From Pseudomonas knackmussii B13 (GTDB taxonomy: Bacteria > Pseudomonadota > Gammaproteobacteria > Pseudomonadales > Pseudomonadaceae): a stretch of DNA of 64,000 bases. The DNA lies in the NCBI RefSeq assembly GCF_000689415.1, contig NZ_HG322950.1:6083501-6147500 (forward strand). The letters are read 5' to 3'. A program made the translations under genes and the position numbers. Numbering within the stretch: position 1 is the first letter of the stretch; each line of letters opens with the position of its first letter. Below the pieces are notes generated by a model. That model searched no databases, was not told the origin of the DNA, and worked only from the letters and a program-made list of their open reading frames with translations. Below, piece after piece: positions 1 through 8,452 of this stretch.

Positions 1-2
1 AC

Positions 3-449
3 TACCTCGGCCTGCTCGACGCTGCCGATGCCTACATCGCCCGCAACGGCCTGGACCTGCCGGAAGAGCCTGAGGCGCGCCGCGTCTACCCGGACGCCGA
101 GTGCATCCGCAACCCGATCCGCGAGCTGGACCTGGCCGCCGCCGGCATCACCTCGATCATCTGGGCCACCGGCTATGCCGTGGACTTCAGCTGGCTGCAG
201 GTGGACGCCTTCGACGACAAGGGCAAGCCCAAGCACCAGCGCGGCGTCTCCCGCGAGCCGGGCGTGTACTTCGTCGGCCTGCCGTGGCTGTCGCGCCGTG
301 GTTCCTCGTTCATCTGGGGCGTGTGGCACGACGCCAAGCACGTCGCCGGGCACATCGCCACGCAGCGCCAATACCTCGAATACCGCGACGCCGGGCAACG
401 CCAGTCCGACGCCAGCGTACCCGTACAGAAAGCCGCATCCTGGGAGTAA
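3..449 (+). CDS. Flavin-containing monooxygenase (CzcO-like), C-terminal part
   Basis: This is the last 148 codons of a gene that begins outside the window. The visible part resembles the C-terminal third of CzcO/FMO-type NAD(P)H- and FAD-dependent monooxygenases. It has the segment IIWATGYAVDFSWL, matching the ATG motif near the second dinucleotide fold, and the late PGVYFVGLPWL stretch where FAD contacts usually lie. The FAD and NADP Rossmann motifs would be upstream and cannot be checked. The stop codon is 4 bases before the next start, so it is probably cotranscribed with the RidA gene. The substrate is unknown; the neighbours suggest catabolism of a nitrogen compound. Confidence 0.75.
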   Translation, partial: YLGLLDAADAYIARNGLDLPEEPEARRVYPDAECIRNPIRELDLAAAGITSIIWATGYAVDFSWLQVDAFDDKGKPKHQRGVSREPGVYFVGLPWLSRRGSSFIWGVWHDAKHVAGHIATQRQYLEYRDAGQRQSDASVPVQKAASWE

Positions 450-453
450 GACG

Positions 454-876
454 ATGCCTACCCACACTCGCATTCGCATGTTCAACACCAAGGACACCTA
501 CCCGAACCAGACCCTGAACAACGACCTGTGCCAGGCCGTGCGTGCCGGCAACACCGTGTACGTGCGCGGCCAGGTCGGCACCGACTTCGAGGGCAAGCTG
601 GTCGGCCTGGGCGACCCGGCGGCGCAAGCCGAGCAGGCGATGAAGAACGTCAAGCAACTGCTGGAAGAAGCCGGCAGCGACCTGTCGCACATCGTCAAGA
701 CCACCACCTACATCATCGACCCGCGCTACCGCGAGCCGGTCTACCAGGAAGTCGGCAAGTGGCTGAAGGGCGTGTTCCCGATCTCCACCGGCCTGGTCGT
801 CTCGGCCCTCGGCCAGCCGCAGTGGCTGATGGAAATCGACGTGATCGCGGTCATCCCGGACGACTGGGAAAAATAA
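454..876 (+). CDS. RidA/YjgF/YER057c family protein (enamine/imine deaminase-like)
   Basis: The 140-aa product is of typical RidA length. Family features include the start-proximal FNTKDTYPNQ region, the GQVGTDFEGKLVG segment and a central helix followed by KTTTYIID. RidA proteins hydrolyse reactive enamine/imine intermediates to ketones and ammonia as homotrimers. Subfamily members inside catabolic operons often act on a dedicated pathway intermediate. The conserved Arg of canonical RidA (R105 in Salmonella numbering) is not evident: the equivalent C-terminal strand reads LMEIDVIAVIP. It may therefore be an Rid subfamily member with different activity. It sits between a flavin monooxygenase and a DUF1028 gene with tight spacing. 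Confidence 0.85.
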   Translation: MPTHTRIRMFNTKDTYPNQTLNNDLCQAVRAGNTVYVRGQVGTDFEGKLVGLGDPAAQAEQAMKNVKQLLEEAGSDLSHIVKTTTYIIDPRYREPVYQEVGKWLKGVFPISTGLVVSALGQPQWLMEIDVIAVIPDDWEK

Positions 877-886
877 GGAGCGGCCC

Positions 887-1561
887 ATGACCTTCTCCAT
901 CGTTGGCCGCTGCGCCGAGACCGGCCAGTTGGGCATCGCCATCAGTTCCTCGAGCATCGCCGTCGGCGCCCGCTGCCCCTGGGTACGCGCCGGCGTCGGC
1001 GCGGTAGCCACGCAGAACGTGACCCTGCCGGCCCTCGGCCCGCAGATCCTCGACCAGCTGGAGGCCGGCCTCGACCCGGCCGCCGCGCTGGACAAGGCGC
1101 TGTCGAGCAACGGCTACAGCCAGTTCCGCCAGGTGACGGTGATCGACCAGCACGGCAAGGTCGCGCTGTTCACCGGCAGTGAAGCGCTGGGTGTGAACCA
1201 CGCGGTGGCCGGCGAGAACTGCGTGGCGGCGGGCAACCTGCTCTCCTCCACGGCGGTGATCGAGGCGATGACCCAGGCCTTCGAGAACGCCTCCGGCTGC
1301 CTGGCCGAGCGCCTGATCGCGGCCATGCAGGCGGCCATGGCCGCCGGCGGCGAAGCGGGGCCTGTGCATTCGGCGGCGCTGAAGGTGGTCGGCGACCTGG
1401 TCTGGCCGATGGTCGACCTGCGCGTCGACTGGGCCGACGAGGCGCCGATCGACGAGCTGGAGAAGCTCTGGGTGGCCTACAAGCCGCAGATGCAGGACTA
1501 CATCACCCGCGCGCTCGACCCGACCAAGGCGCCGAGCTACGGCGTGCCGGGCGACGAGTGA
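887..1561 (+). CDS. DUF1028 family protein (putative Ntn-type hydrolase)
   Basis: The 224-aa protein starts MTFSIVGRCAETGQLGIAIS, the characteristic beginning of DUF1028. The family has an Ntn-hydrolase-like fold, and the residue after Met1 (here Thr2) is a candidate nucleophile after Met removal; that role is inference. A GGAG Shine-Dalgarno sequence lies 6-9 bases before the ATG, supporting this start. The gene follows the RidA gene by 10 bases and precedes an M20 deacetylase, a set that recurs in amide or amine catabolic operons. The exact substrate is unknown. No signal peptide is visible, so it should be cytoplasmic. Confidence 0.85.
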   Translation: MTFSIVGRCAETGQLGIAISSSSIAVGARCPWVRAGVGAVATQNVTLPALGPQILDQLEAGLDPAAALDKALSSNGYSQFRQVTVIDQHGKVALFTGSEALGVNHAVAGENCVAAGNLLSSTAVIEAMTQAFENASGCLAERLIAAMQAAMAAGGEAGPVHSAALKVVGDLVWPMVDLRVDWADEAPIDELEKLWVAYKPQMQDYITRALDPTKAPSYGVPGDE

Positions 1562-1570
1562 CGTAACCCT

Positions 1571-1650
1571 GTAGGAGCGAGCTTGCTCGCGAACGGCCTC
1601 GCAGCGGGGCGGATTCGCGAGCAAGAACTGGGCGTCCCCCTCGCTCCTAC
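1571..1650. repeat. REP pair (GTAGGAGCGAGCTTGCTCGCGA family), inverted
   Basis: A GTAGGAGCGAGCTTGCTCGCGA unit at the left is mirrored by TTCGCGAGCAAG and CGCTCCTAC at the right, making a pair of inverted Pseudomonas REP elements. It fills most of the 113-bp gap between the DUF1028 and M20 genes. The transcript could form a stem here, which may weaken coupling between the two genes. Confidence 0.85.
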
Positions 1651-1674
1651 GTTTGAAGAACACAGGAACCGAGC

Positions 1675-2826
1675 ATGCCTTCCAGCCGTGAAATCCTCGC
1701 CAAGCTGATCGCCTTCGACACCGTCAGCCGCAACTCCAACCTGGCGCTGATCGAGTACATCCGCGACTACCTCGCCGACCTCGGCGTGGAAAGCGAACTC
1801 TTCCACGACGCCGAAGGGCGCAAGGCCAACCTGTTCGCCACCCTCGGCCCGCGCGATCGCGGCGGCGTGTGCCTGTCCGGGCATACCGACGTGGTGCCGG
1901 TGGACGGCCAACCCTGGACGGTGCCGCCGTTCGAGCTGACCGAGAAGGACGGCCGCCTGTACGGCCGCGGCAGCGCCGACATGAAGGGCTACATCGCCTG
2001 CGTGCTGGCCGCCGTTCCGCAGTTCCTCGCACAACCGCTGCGCGTGCCGCTGCACCTGGCCTTCTCCTACGACGAGGAAGTCGGCTGCCTGGGCGTGCGT
2101 TCGCTGCTGGCCGCGCTGGAGAAGCGCGAGCACAAGCCCATCGCCTGCATCATCGGCGAGCCCACCGAGCTGAAACCGGTGCTCGGCCACAAGGGCAAGC
2201 TGGCCATGCGCTGCCAGGTGCACGGAGCGCCCTGCCACTCGGCCTACGCCCCGCAGGGGGTGAACGCCATCGAATACGCGGCGAAGCTGATCAACCGCCT
2301 CGGCGAGATCGGCACCCGCCTGGCGGCCGTGGAGCGCCACGACGCGCGCTTCGACCCGCCCTACTCCACCGTGCAGACCGGCGTGATCAGCGGCGGCCGC
2401 GCACTGAACATCGTCCCGGCGGAATGCCAGTTCGACTTCGAAGTGCGCGCGCTGCCCAGCGATGATCCGCAGCAAGTCGCCGACGCGCTGCGCGACTATG
2501 CGGAAACCGAGCTGCTACCGCAGATGCGCGCGGTGAAGGCGGAAACCGACATCCGCTTCAGCGAGCTGTCGGCCTACCCGGCGCTGGCCACCGACCCGCA
2601 GAGCGAAGTCGCGCAGCTGCTGGCGCAACTGAGCGGTTCGGAAGAGTTCAGCACCGTGGCCTATGGCACCGAGGGCGGCCTGTTCGACCAGGCCGGCATT
2701 CCCACGGTGGTCTGCGGCCCGGGCAGCATGGACCAGGGCCACAAGCCCGACGAGTTCGTCAGCATCGCGCAGCTCAATGCCTGCGATGAGCTGCTGGCTC
2801 GATTGGCGGCATGGATGAAGGCCTGA
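1675..2826 (+). CDS. M20 family deacetylase, ArgE-like
   Basis: The 383-aa protein has all metal-centre motifs of M20A (ArgE/DapE) peptidases: the SGHTDVVPVDG segment (zinc His, catalytic Asp), YGRGSADMKGY (bridging Asp), SYDEEVGC (catalytic Glu pair), IGEPTEL, and a late GHKPDEF (zinc His). Length and order match acetylornithine deacetylases. The enzyme removes an N-acyl group from an amino acid or amine. Its place after the RidA and DUF1028 genes, away from arginine genes, suggests a catabolic N-acyl substrate rather than arginine synthesis. The gene symbol is withheld because Pseudomonas carries several ArgE paralogues. Confidence 0.85.
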   Translation: MPSSREILAKLIAFDTVSRNSNLALIEYIRDYLADLGVESELFHDAEGRKANLFATLGPRDRGGVCLSGHTDVVPVDGQPWTVPPFELTEKDGRLYGRGSADMKGYIACVLAAVPQFLAQPLRVPLHLAFSYDEEVGCLGVRSLLAALEKREHKPIACIIGEPTELKPVLGHKGKLAMRCQVHGAPCHSAYAPQGVNAIEYAAKLINRLGEIGTRLAAVERHDARFDPPYSTVQTGVISGGRALNIVPAECQFDFEVRALPSDDPQQVADALRDYAETELLPQMRAVKAETDIRFSELSAYPALATDPQSEVAQLLAQLSGSEEFSTVAYGTEGGLFDQAGIPTVVCGPGSMDQGHKPDEFVSIAQLNACDELLARLAAWMKA

Positions 2827-2832
2827 CGGCCT

Positions 2833-2864
2833 GCGGCGGATAACCGCCTCGCGGTTATTCGCCC
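2833..2864. repeat. Short palindromic repeat, GCGGATAACCGC...GCGGTTATTCGC
   Basis: Just after the M20 stop lies an inverted repeat with arms GGCGGATAACCGC and GCGGTTATTCGCC and a 3-base loop. Similar GGCGGAT(A/G)AC palindromes occur near 11466 and, with longer spacing, at 32874-32929, so this is a second dispersed palindrome family. It may also act as an mRNA 3-prime stem. The rest of 2865-3044 shows no gene or clear signal. Confidence 0.6.
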
Positions 2865-3044
2865 TGCACCGATTTCCACCGCGGGATGATGTTGCCCGGC
2901 GCTTCACGGCCGTCGGGGGCATCGTCTCGCGGTCCCTCTTCGCGCTCATGGCCCGCCCTGGCGGGGTTAACGACGGGGCTCCGTCGGGGTTCGCCATGTG
3001 CGCGATTTATTCACCGCCGCCGCACCACGCCTTTGTAGGAGATT

Positions 3045-3986
3045 CTATGTCAATGACGGCTCCTGCTTTGGAGGCTGGTAGCTGGTCTGGGATTGCATCA
3101 GGGCAAAGGCAATTCGGGCCAATTTGCGGGCGAGGATAGTCAGGGCCTCGATCTTCTTCAGGCCGCGCGCCAGGTAGCTTTGGTAAAGGGCCTGCCAGCG
3201 CTGCTTGAACAGTTCGCCGGGCGTGAAGCCGAACAATCCCTTGAACGCCGCGATATAGGCCGAGGTGGAGTCGTAGCCGCAATCCAGCGCGGCGGCGGTG
3301 ACGCTGTCGCCTTTCTCCAGGGTGTTGAGCGAGGCCAGCAGGCGCTGGCGTTGGCGCCAGAGTCGGAAGCTCATGCCGGTCTCGCGCTGGAACAGCCGCG
3401 ACAGGGTCTTCTCCGATGTCCCCAGGCGCTGCGCCCAATCGCCCAGGGTCAGGCTCGCCGTGGGTTGCTCGATCAGCGCCTGGCACAGCTGCAGCAGGCG
3501 GGCTTCCTGCGGCATGGGCAGGGAGAAGGCGACTTCCGGCAGGGTGCGCAGCTGGTCCAGCAGCACGCCCACCAGGCGCTCTTCGGGGGTTTCGCCCTGT
3601 GGATAATCCACCGGCAGCTCGCAGAAGCTCTTGATCAGCTCGCGCGCCAGGGGCGTCACCTCCAGCACCCGGCAGCGCTCCGGCGCCCAGGCGCTGGCGT
3701 CGTCGCGCAAGTATAGGCTGCGCATCTCGGCGCGGCCCGAGGTCACCACTTCGTGCTCCAGGTAGGCCGGTATCCAGATCGCGCGCTGCGGCGGGGCGAA
3801 GAAGCTGCCCTCCGCCGTGTGCACGCCAAGCACCCCGCTGATGGCGTAGGACAGCTGCACCCAGGCGTGGTGGTGGCGGCCGGTCCAGGAGCCGGCGCGC
3901 AGGCTTTCGGCGCGGGCGTAGACCGGGCGCGGCAGGCCGTCGAGGACCGGGATCAGGCGTTGCAGTTCGGGAGGCTGTCCGTTCAT
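3045..3986 (-). CDS. AraC-family transcriptional regulator, cupin N-terminus
   Basis: This 313-aa regulator starts MNGQPPELQRLIPVLDGLP. Residues about 25-110 form an AraC_binding cupin: a GRHHHAWVQLSY metal-site-like motif and an IPAYLEHEV strand. Two C-terminal helix-turn-helix motifs follow (LTLGDWAQRLGTSEKTLSRLF and AALDCGYDSTSAYIAAFKGLF), then the FGFTPGE signature. A longer reading frame extends upstream, but it would run into the divergent ggt gene, so the ATG before NGQPP is preferred. The gene is divergent from the gamma-glutamyltransferase, 81 bp apart, making that its likely target. In P. aeruginosa an AraC/ggt/Tsx-like arrangement is known. Confidence 0.88.
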   Translation of the reverse strand: MNGQPPELQRLIPVLDGLPRPVYARAESLRAGSWTGRHHHAWVQLSYAISGVLGVHTAEGSFFAPPQRAIWIPAYLEHEVVTSGRAEMRSLYLRDDASAWAPERCRVLEVTPLARELIKSFCELPVDYPQGETPEERLVGVLLDQLRTLPEVAFSLPMPQEARLLQLCQALIEQPTASLTLGDWAQRLGTSEKTLSRLFQRETGMSFRLWRQRQRLLASLNTLEKGDSVTAAALDCGYDSTSAYIAAFKGLFGFTPGELFKQRWQALYQSYLARGLKKIEALTILARKLARIAFALMQSQTSYQPPKQEPSLT

Positions 3987-4067
3987 CGCTATGCTTTGGC
4001 TTTGTGTCGCTAGTCGACGGAGTCTGGCAGGGCTCCCCTGCCGCCTCAAGCCGCCCCGGAGCCTGCC

Positions 4068-5684
4068 ATGCTGAATTTCTCCGCCCAGGAATACCCCTAC
4101 GCCTCGCAACGTTCGCTGGTTTTCGCGCGCCGGGGCATGGTCGCCACTTCGCAGCCGCTGGCGGCGCAGATCGGCCTGGACATGCTCAAGCGCGGCGGCA
4201 ACGCGGTGGACGCAGCAGTGGCCACGGCGGCAGCGCTGACGGTAGTGGAACCGACCGGCTGCGGCATTGGCGGCGATGCCTTCGCCCTGGTGTGGATCAA
4301 GGACCGCCTGTACGGCCTCGACGCCAGCGGCCAGGCGCCGGCCGCGCTGAGCATCGACGCGGTGCGCGGCGCGGGCCACTCGCGCATTCCGCTGCATGGC
4401 TGGACGCCCGTTACCGTGCCTGGCTGCCCGGCGGCCTGGGCCGAGCTGTCGGCGCGCTTCGGCCGGTTGCCTTTCGCCGAGCTGCTGGCGCCGGCCATCG
4501 AGCTGGCGGAGGACGGCTTCCCCGTCTCGCCGGTGATCGCCGGGCTGTGGCAGGGCGGGCTGGATAAATTCCGAGCAGTACGCGGTGACCACCCCGAACT
4601 GGACGCTTGGTTCACCGAATTCCTCATCGACGGCCGCGCCCCGCGCGCCGGCGAGATCTTCCGCAACCCGGCCCAGGCCGACACCCTGCGCGAACTGGCA
4701 GCGACCCGCTGCGAGAGCTTCTATCGCGGCGAACTGGCACGACGCATCGCCGCGCATGCCGAACGCAGCGGCGGCTACCTACGCGCCGACGACCTGGCTG
4801 GCTACCGGGCGCAGTGGGTCGAGCCGATCTCGCTGAACTACCGCGGCTACGACGTCTGGGAAATCCCGCCGGCCGGCCAGGGCCTGGTCGCGCTGATGGC
4901 GCTGAACATCCTCAAGGGCTTCGACTTCGCCGACCGCGACAGCCCGGACACCTGGCACCGTCAACTGGAGGCGATGAAGCTCGCCTACGCCGACGGCCGC
5001 GCCTATATCAGCCAACCGGACTGCATGCGCGTGAGCGTTGCCGAGCTGCTCAGCGAAGGCTACGCCGCACAGCGCCGCGCGCTGATCGACGAGCGCGCCC
5101 TGGAGCCGCATCCGGGCAAGCCGCGCGCCGGCGGCACCGTGTACCTGGCCGCCGCCGATGGCGAGGGCAACCTGGTCTCCTTCATCCAGAGCAACTACCA
5201 CGGCTTCGGCTCCGGCGTGGTGATCCCCGGCACCGGCATCGCCCTGCAGAATCGCGGCGCCGAGTTCAGCCTCGACCCCGCGCATGTGAACGCCCTGGCG
5301 CCGGGCAAGAAGACCTTCCACACCATCATCCCCGGCTTCCTCAGCAAGGACGGCGTACCGCTCGGCCCGTTCGGCGTGATGGGCGCCTACATGCAGCCGC
5401 AAGGGCACGTGCAGATGGTGATGAACCTGGTCGATTTCGGCCTCAACCCGCAGGCGGCGCTGGACGCCCCACGCTGGCAGTGGCTGGGCGACAAGCGCAT
5501 CGGCATCGAGCACGGCGCGCCGCGCAGCCTGGCGGCGGTGCTGACGCGGCGCGGTCACCACGTCGAAGTCGCACACGACCTGACCAGCTACGGGCGCGGC
5601 CAGATCATCCTCCGCGACCCCGTCAGCGGCGTGCTTTGCGGCGGCTGCGAGCCGCGCACCGACAGCCAGATCGCCGCCTGGTAA
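4068..5684 (+). CDS. ggt: Gamma-glutamyltransferase family protein
   Basis: The 538-aa Ntn-hydrolase precursor has the expected autocleavage point at residues 355-357 (GGT), leaving Thr357 as the new N-terminal nucleophile of the small subunit. Other family marks are GGNAVDAAVATAAAL near residue 43, EPTGCGIGGDAF near 61, and QSNYHGFGSGVV after the nucleophile. No signal peptide is visible, unlike secreted Ggt of E. coli; this fits the YwrD/acylase-like cytosolic branch. It would hydrolyse gamma-glutamyl amides, or act as an acylase on related compounds. The divergent AraC gene probably controls it. The name ggt is used for the family, not a proven glutathione role. Confidence 0.85.
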   Translation: MLNFSAQEYPYASQRSLVFARRGMVATSQPLAAQIGLDMLKRGGNAVDAAVATAAALTVVEPTGCGIGGDAFALVWIKDRLYGLDASGQAPAALSIDAVRGAGHSRIPLHGWTPVTVPGCPAAWAELSARFGRLPFAELLAPAIELAEDGFPVSPVIAGLWQGGLDKFRAVRGDHPELDAWFTEFLIDGRAPRAGEIFRNPAQADTLRELAATRCESFYRGELARRIAAHAERSGGYLRADDLAGYRAQWVEPISLNYRGYDVWEIPPAGQGLVALMALNILKGFDFADRDSPDTWHRQLEAMKLAYADGRAYISQPDCMRVSVAELLSEGYAAQRRALIDERALEPHPGKPRAGGTVYLAAADGEGNLVSFIQSNYHGFGSGVVIPGTGIALQNRGAEFSLDPAHVNALAPGKKTFHTIIPGFLSKDGVPLGPFGVMGAYMQPQGHVQMVMNLVDFGLNPQAALDAPRWQWLGDKRIGIEHGAPRSLAAVLTRRGHHVEVAHDLTSYGRGQIILRDPVSGVLCGGCEPRTDSQIAAW

Positions 5685-5808
5685 CGGCGCCGTCCGGCCG
5701 GCGGGGATGCCTGGGCGGCGTGGCTCTGGCATTATCCGCCGCCGGATTGCGCGACCATCCGTCACTGACGGAGCGCGCGGGCAGATGTGTAGAATCTTCA
5801 CAGCATCT

Positions 5809-5818
5809 TTGTATACAA
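5809..5818. promoter_or_regulatory. GntR-type operator-like palindrome TTGTATACAA
   Basis: The perfect 10-bp palindrome TTGTATACAA lies in the 477-bp gap between ggt and the Tsx-like channel gene. Palindromes of the form TNGTNNACNA are typical of FadR/VanR-type GntR repressors, including regulators of purine catabolism. No GntR gene lies in the window. The remaining gap (5685-6161) contains no gene; a TTGACT at 5827 may be a -35 element but has no convincing -10. Confidence 0.4.
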
Positions 5819-6161
5819 GTTTCTCGTTGACTCAATTCAACCGGACAGAATCCTGTATTCAATTCCGCCATGCGTTGCTCGCCAAATTGGCGCCCCGACC
5901 GACGGCCGTGCCCTCTTTGAAGGCATGACCTGTCCCGCTGGTCAGGTTTCTGCCGCTGTGTCGCCCTTTTGAGCGCACGCATGCCACCGGCACTGCATTG
6001 CGGCGACCCCATGAAAAGGGCTGGCCCGCAGCGATCCGAACACTAAAAACCAGCCGACGACGAGCGTTGGCCCCGATCTTGCCTTGGCAGGCCAAGCCTG
6101 ACTGATTGGACAGGTTCCTATACCAACGAGATCGCAGCACTTCAAAACCTAGGAGCTCCAC

Positions 6162-6998
6162 ATGACTCGCACCCTCGCATCCCTGCTGCTCGCCGGCGGG
6201 CTGCTCACCGCAGGCCAGGCCATGGCCGGCGGCGAAGACCTGACCCCCGCACCGGCGGTCAACAACGGCCCGCTGATCTGGCACAACGAGAGCCTGACCT
6301 ACCTGTGGGGCAAGGACTACAAGGTCAACGCGCCGATCCAGCAGACCGTCACCCTCGAGAGCGCGAGCGCCTGGACCTGGGGCGACATCTGGTTCTTCGT
6401 CGACAACACCCGCTACAACGGCAAGGAAGACAGCCAGAACGGCCGGTACAGCTACTACGGCGAGTTCAGCCCGCGCCTGTCGTTCGGCAAGATCACCGGC
6501 ACCGACCTGTCCTTCGGCCCGATCAAGGACGTGCTGCTGGCCTCCACCTACGAGTTCGGCGAAGGCGACGTCGAGTCCTACCTGCTCGGCCCGGGCTTCG
6601 ACCTGGCCCTGCCCGGCTTCGACTACTTCCAGCTGAACTTCTACTACCGCAAGCCCGACGGCAACCGCGTACCGTCCGGCGCCTGGCAGATCACCCCGGC
6701 GTGGGCCATGACCTTCCCGGTCGGCAACTCCGACATCCTCTTCGACGGCTTCATGGACTGGGTCGTCAACAACAAGAGCGCCAGCTCCAGCGAGCGCGGC
6801 CAGAGCGACTACCACGCCAACCTGCACTTCAACCCGCAGATCAAGTACGACCTGGGCAAGGCCATGGGCTACGAGGCCAAGCACCTGTACGTCGGTGTCG
6901 AGTACGACTACTGGTCCGACAAGTACGGCATCAAGGACTCGCAGTTCTTCACCACCGACCAGAACACCGCCAGCCTGCTGGTCAAGTACCACTTCTGA
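6162..6998 (+). CDS. Tsx-like nucleoside-specific outer membrane channel
   Basis: The 278-aa protein has a clear signal peptide (MTRTLASLLLAGGLLTAGQA, cleavage after AMA) and ends in HF, the C-terminal aromatic used for beta-barrel insertion. Alternating strands (WGDIWFFVDNTRY, YFQLNFYYRK, KHLYVGVEYDYW) match the Tsx/nucleoside-specific channel family (PF03502). It should let nucleosides or related bases cross the outer membrane. This fits the nearby xanthine dehydrogenase and nucleoside-type ABC transporter. An AGGAG Shine-Dalgarno sequence lies 6 bases before the ATG. Confidence 0.88.
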   Translation: MTRTLASLLLAGGLLTAGQAMAGGEDLTPAPAVNNGPLIWHNESLTYLWGKDYKVNAPIQQTVTLESASAWTWGDIWFFVDNTRYNGKEDSQNGRYSYYGEFSPRLSFGKITGTDLSFGPIKDVLLASTYEFGEGDVESYLLGPGFDLALPGFDYFQLNFYYRKPDGNRVPSGAWQITPAWAMTFPVGNSDILFDGFMDWVVNNKSASSSERGQSDYHANLHFNPQIKYDLGKAMGYEAKHLYVGVEYDYWSDKYGIKDSQFFTTDQNTASLLVKYHF

Positions 6999-7006
6999 TG
7001 CACCCC

Positions 7007-7027
7007 GCCCCGCCTCCCCGGCGGGGC
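7007..7027 (+). terminator. GC-rich hairpin after the Tsx-like gene
   Basis: Eight-base arms GCCCCGCC and GGCGGGGC enclose a 5-base loop, starting 8 bases after the stop codon. Only TTC follows, not a T-run, so it could be a weak terminator or a 3-prime stabilising stem. Confidence 0.45.
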
Positions 7028-7196
7028 TTCGCCAGCGGGACCGATGCGGTTCCGCCGGGCGTTCCGCGCACCCTTGCGGTGCAATGCCAGGCAGCCCTTC
7101 CCGGCGCTGTCAGAAAAAACCCTAGGAAACTTGAATCGCCCGCCCCGCCTGGGTTATCCATGCTCCGCCCCTTTCGCTGAAGCATGGACACGCCGT

Positions 7197-7865
7197 ATGA
7201 CCTTCCCAGTGCCAGCCCACCTCGCCGACGGCCAGGAACGCCCCGCCGGCCGCATTCGCCAGAAGAACGAGGAAACCATCCTCGCCGCCGCCGAAGAAGA
7301 ATTCGCCCGCCACGGCTTCAAGGGCACCAGCATGAATGCCATCGCGCTGCGCGCCGACCTGCCCAAGGCCAACCTGCACTACTACTTCAGCAACAAGCTG
7401 GGGCTGTACACCGCGGTGCTCGCGAACATCCTCGAATTGTGGGACAGCACCTTCAACCACCTCACCGCCGACGACGACCCGGCCATCGCCCTGGCCGGCT
7501 ACATCCGCGCCAAGATGGAATTCTCCCGGCGCTACCCGCAGGCCTCGCGGATCTTTGCCATGGAGATCATCAGCGGCGGCGAATGCCTGAGCAGCCACTT
7601 CAACCAGGACTATCGCAGCTGGTTCCGCGGCCGCGCCGCCGTGTTCGAGGCGTGGATCGCCGCCGGCAAGATGGACCCGGTGGACCCGGTGAACCTGATC
7701 TTCCTGCTCTGGGGCAGCACCCAGCACTACGCGGACTTCGCCACCCAGATCGCCTTCGTCACCGGACGCAAGCGCATGTCCAAGCAGGACTATGCCGACG
7801 CCGCCGACAACCTCATCCAGATCATCCTCAAGGGGTGCGGGCTGACGCCGCCGCCCAAGGCATGA
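7197..7865 (+). CDS. TetR-family regulator, RutR-like
   Basis: The 222-aa protein has an N-terminal TetR helix-turn-helix (residues about 20-70, with FARHGFKGTSMNAIA and LHYYFSNKLGLY). Its C-terminal domain strongly resembles RutR/YcdC: YPQASRIFAMEI, then a GSTQHYADFATQI segment that in E. coli RutR lines the pyrimidine-binding region. RutR senses uracil/thymine and adjusts pyrimidine and purine use, so a purine or pyrimidine ligand is plausible here. The stop codon overlaps the next start (ATGA), so the YigZ-family gene is translationally coupled. The start was chosen as the first ATG before the DNA-binding domain. Confidence 0.85.
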   Translation: MTFPVPAHLADGQERPAGRIRQKNEETILAAAEEEFARHGFKGTSMNAIALRADLPKANLHYYFSNKLGLYTAVLANILELWDSTFNHLTADDDPAIALAGYIRAKMEFSRRYPQASRIFAMEIISGGECLSSHFNQDYRSWFRGRAAVFEAWIAAGKMDPVDPVNLIFLLWGSTQHYADFATQIAFVTGRKRMSKQDYADAADNLIQIILKGCGLTPPPKA

Positions 7866-8452
7866 GTTTCACCCTCGCCGCCCCGGCCAGCTACGCCGAG
7901 GACATCCGCAAGAGCCGCTTCACCTGCCTCGCCGCGCCGATTGCCAGCGAGGCCGAAGCGCAGGCCTTCCTCGCTGCCCACCGCGACGCCAGCGCCGGGC
8001 ATAACTGCTGGGCCTGGAAGCTCGGCACGCAGTACCGCTTCAGCGACGACGGCGAGCCCGGCGGCACTGCCGGGCGGCCGATGCTCGCGGCCATCGAGGG
8101 CCAGGACATGGACCGCGTGGTGGTGCTGGTCAGCCGCTGGTTCGGCGGCATCAAGCTCGGCACCGGCGGCCTCGCCCGCGCCTACGGCGGCTGTGCGGCG
8201 AAATGCCTGCAGGATGCCGCGCGCATCGAACTGGTCGCCAGCACGCGCCTGGGCTTCGCCTGCGCCTTCGCCGAGCACGCCCTGCTCAAAGCCCGCGCGC
8301 TCGCCCTGGGCGCCTCCATCGAGGACGAAGCCTACGGCGCCGAGGGCGTGGAAGTCCGCCTAAGCCTCCCCAGTGCCCGCGTGGACGAGCTGCAACGCCT
8401 GCTCGGCGACCTCAGCCGCGGGCGCATCCAGGCTCAAGTCCTGGAAGACTGA
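7862..8452 (+). CDS. YigZ/IMPACT family protein
   Basis: The 196-aa protein belongs to UPF0029/IMPACT (YigZ). It shows AEDIRKSRF early, the family core AGHNCWAWK...FSDDGEPGGTAGRPML at about residues 45-80, and the SRWFGGIKLGTGGLARAYG motif near 95-115. A C-terminal ferredoxin-like domain (DUF1949 type) covers roughly residues 130-196. YigZ-like proteins are proposed to bind nucleic acids or ribosomes; the function is unsettled. It overlaps the RutR-like gene by 4 bases. Confidence 0.88.
   Translation: MSFTLAAPASYAEDIRKSRFTCLAAPIASEAEAQAFLAAHRDASAGHNCWAWKLGTQYRFSDDGEPGGTAGRPMLAAIEGQDMDRVVVLVSRWFGGIKLGTGGLARAYGGCAAKCLQDAARIELVASTRLGFACAFAEHALLKARALALGASIEDEAYGAEGVEVRLSLPSARVDELQRLLGDLSRGRIQAQVLED

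Noticed and set aside
3045..4757. AraC regulator extended to 570 residues
   Set aside because: The extra N-terminal part is antisense to ggt and lacks conserved sequence. The family-like start is at 3986.
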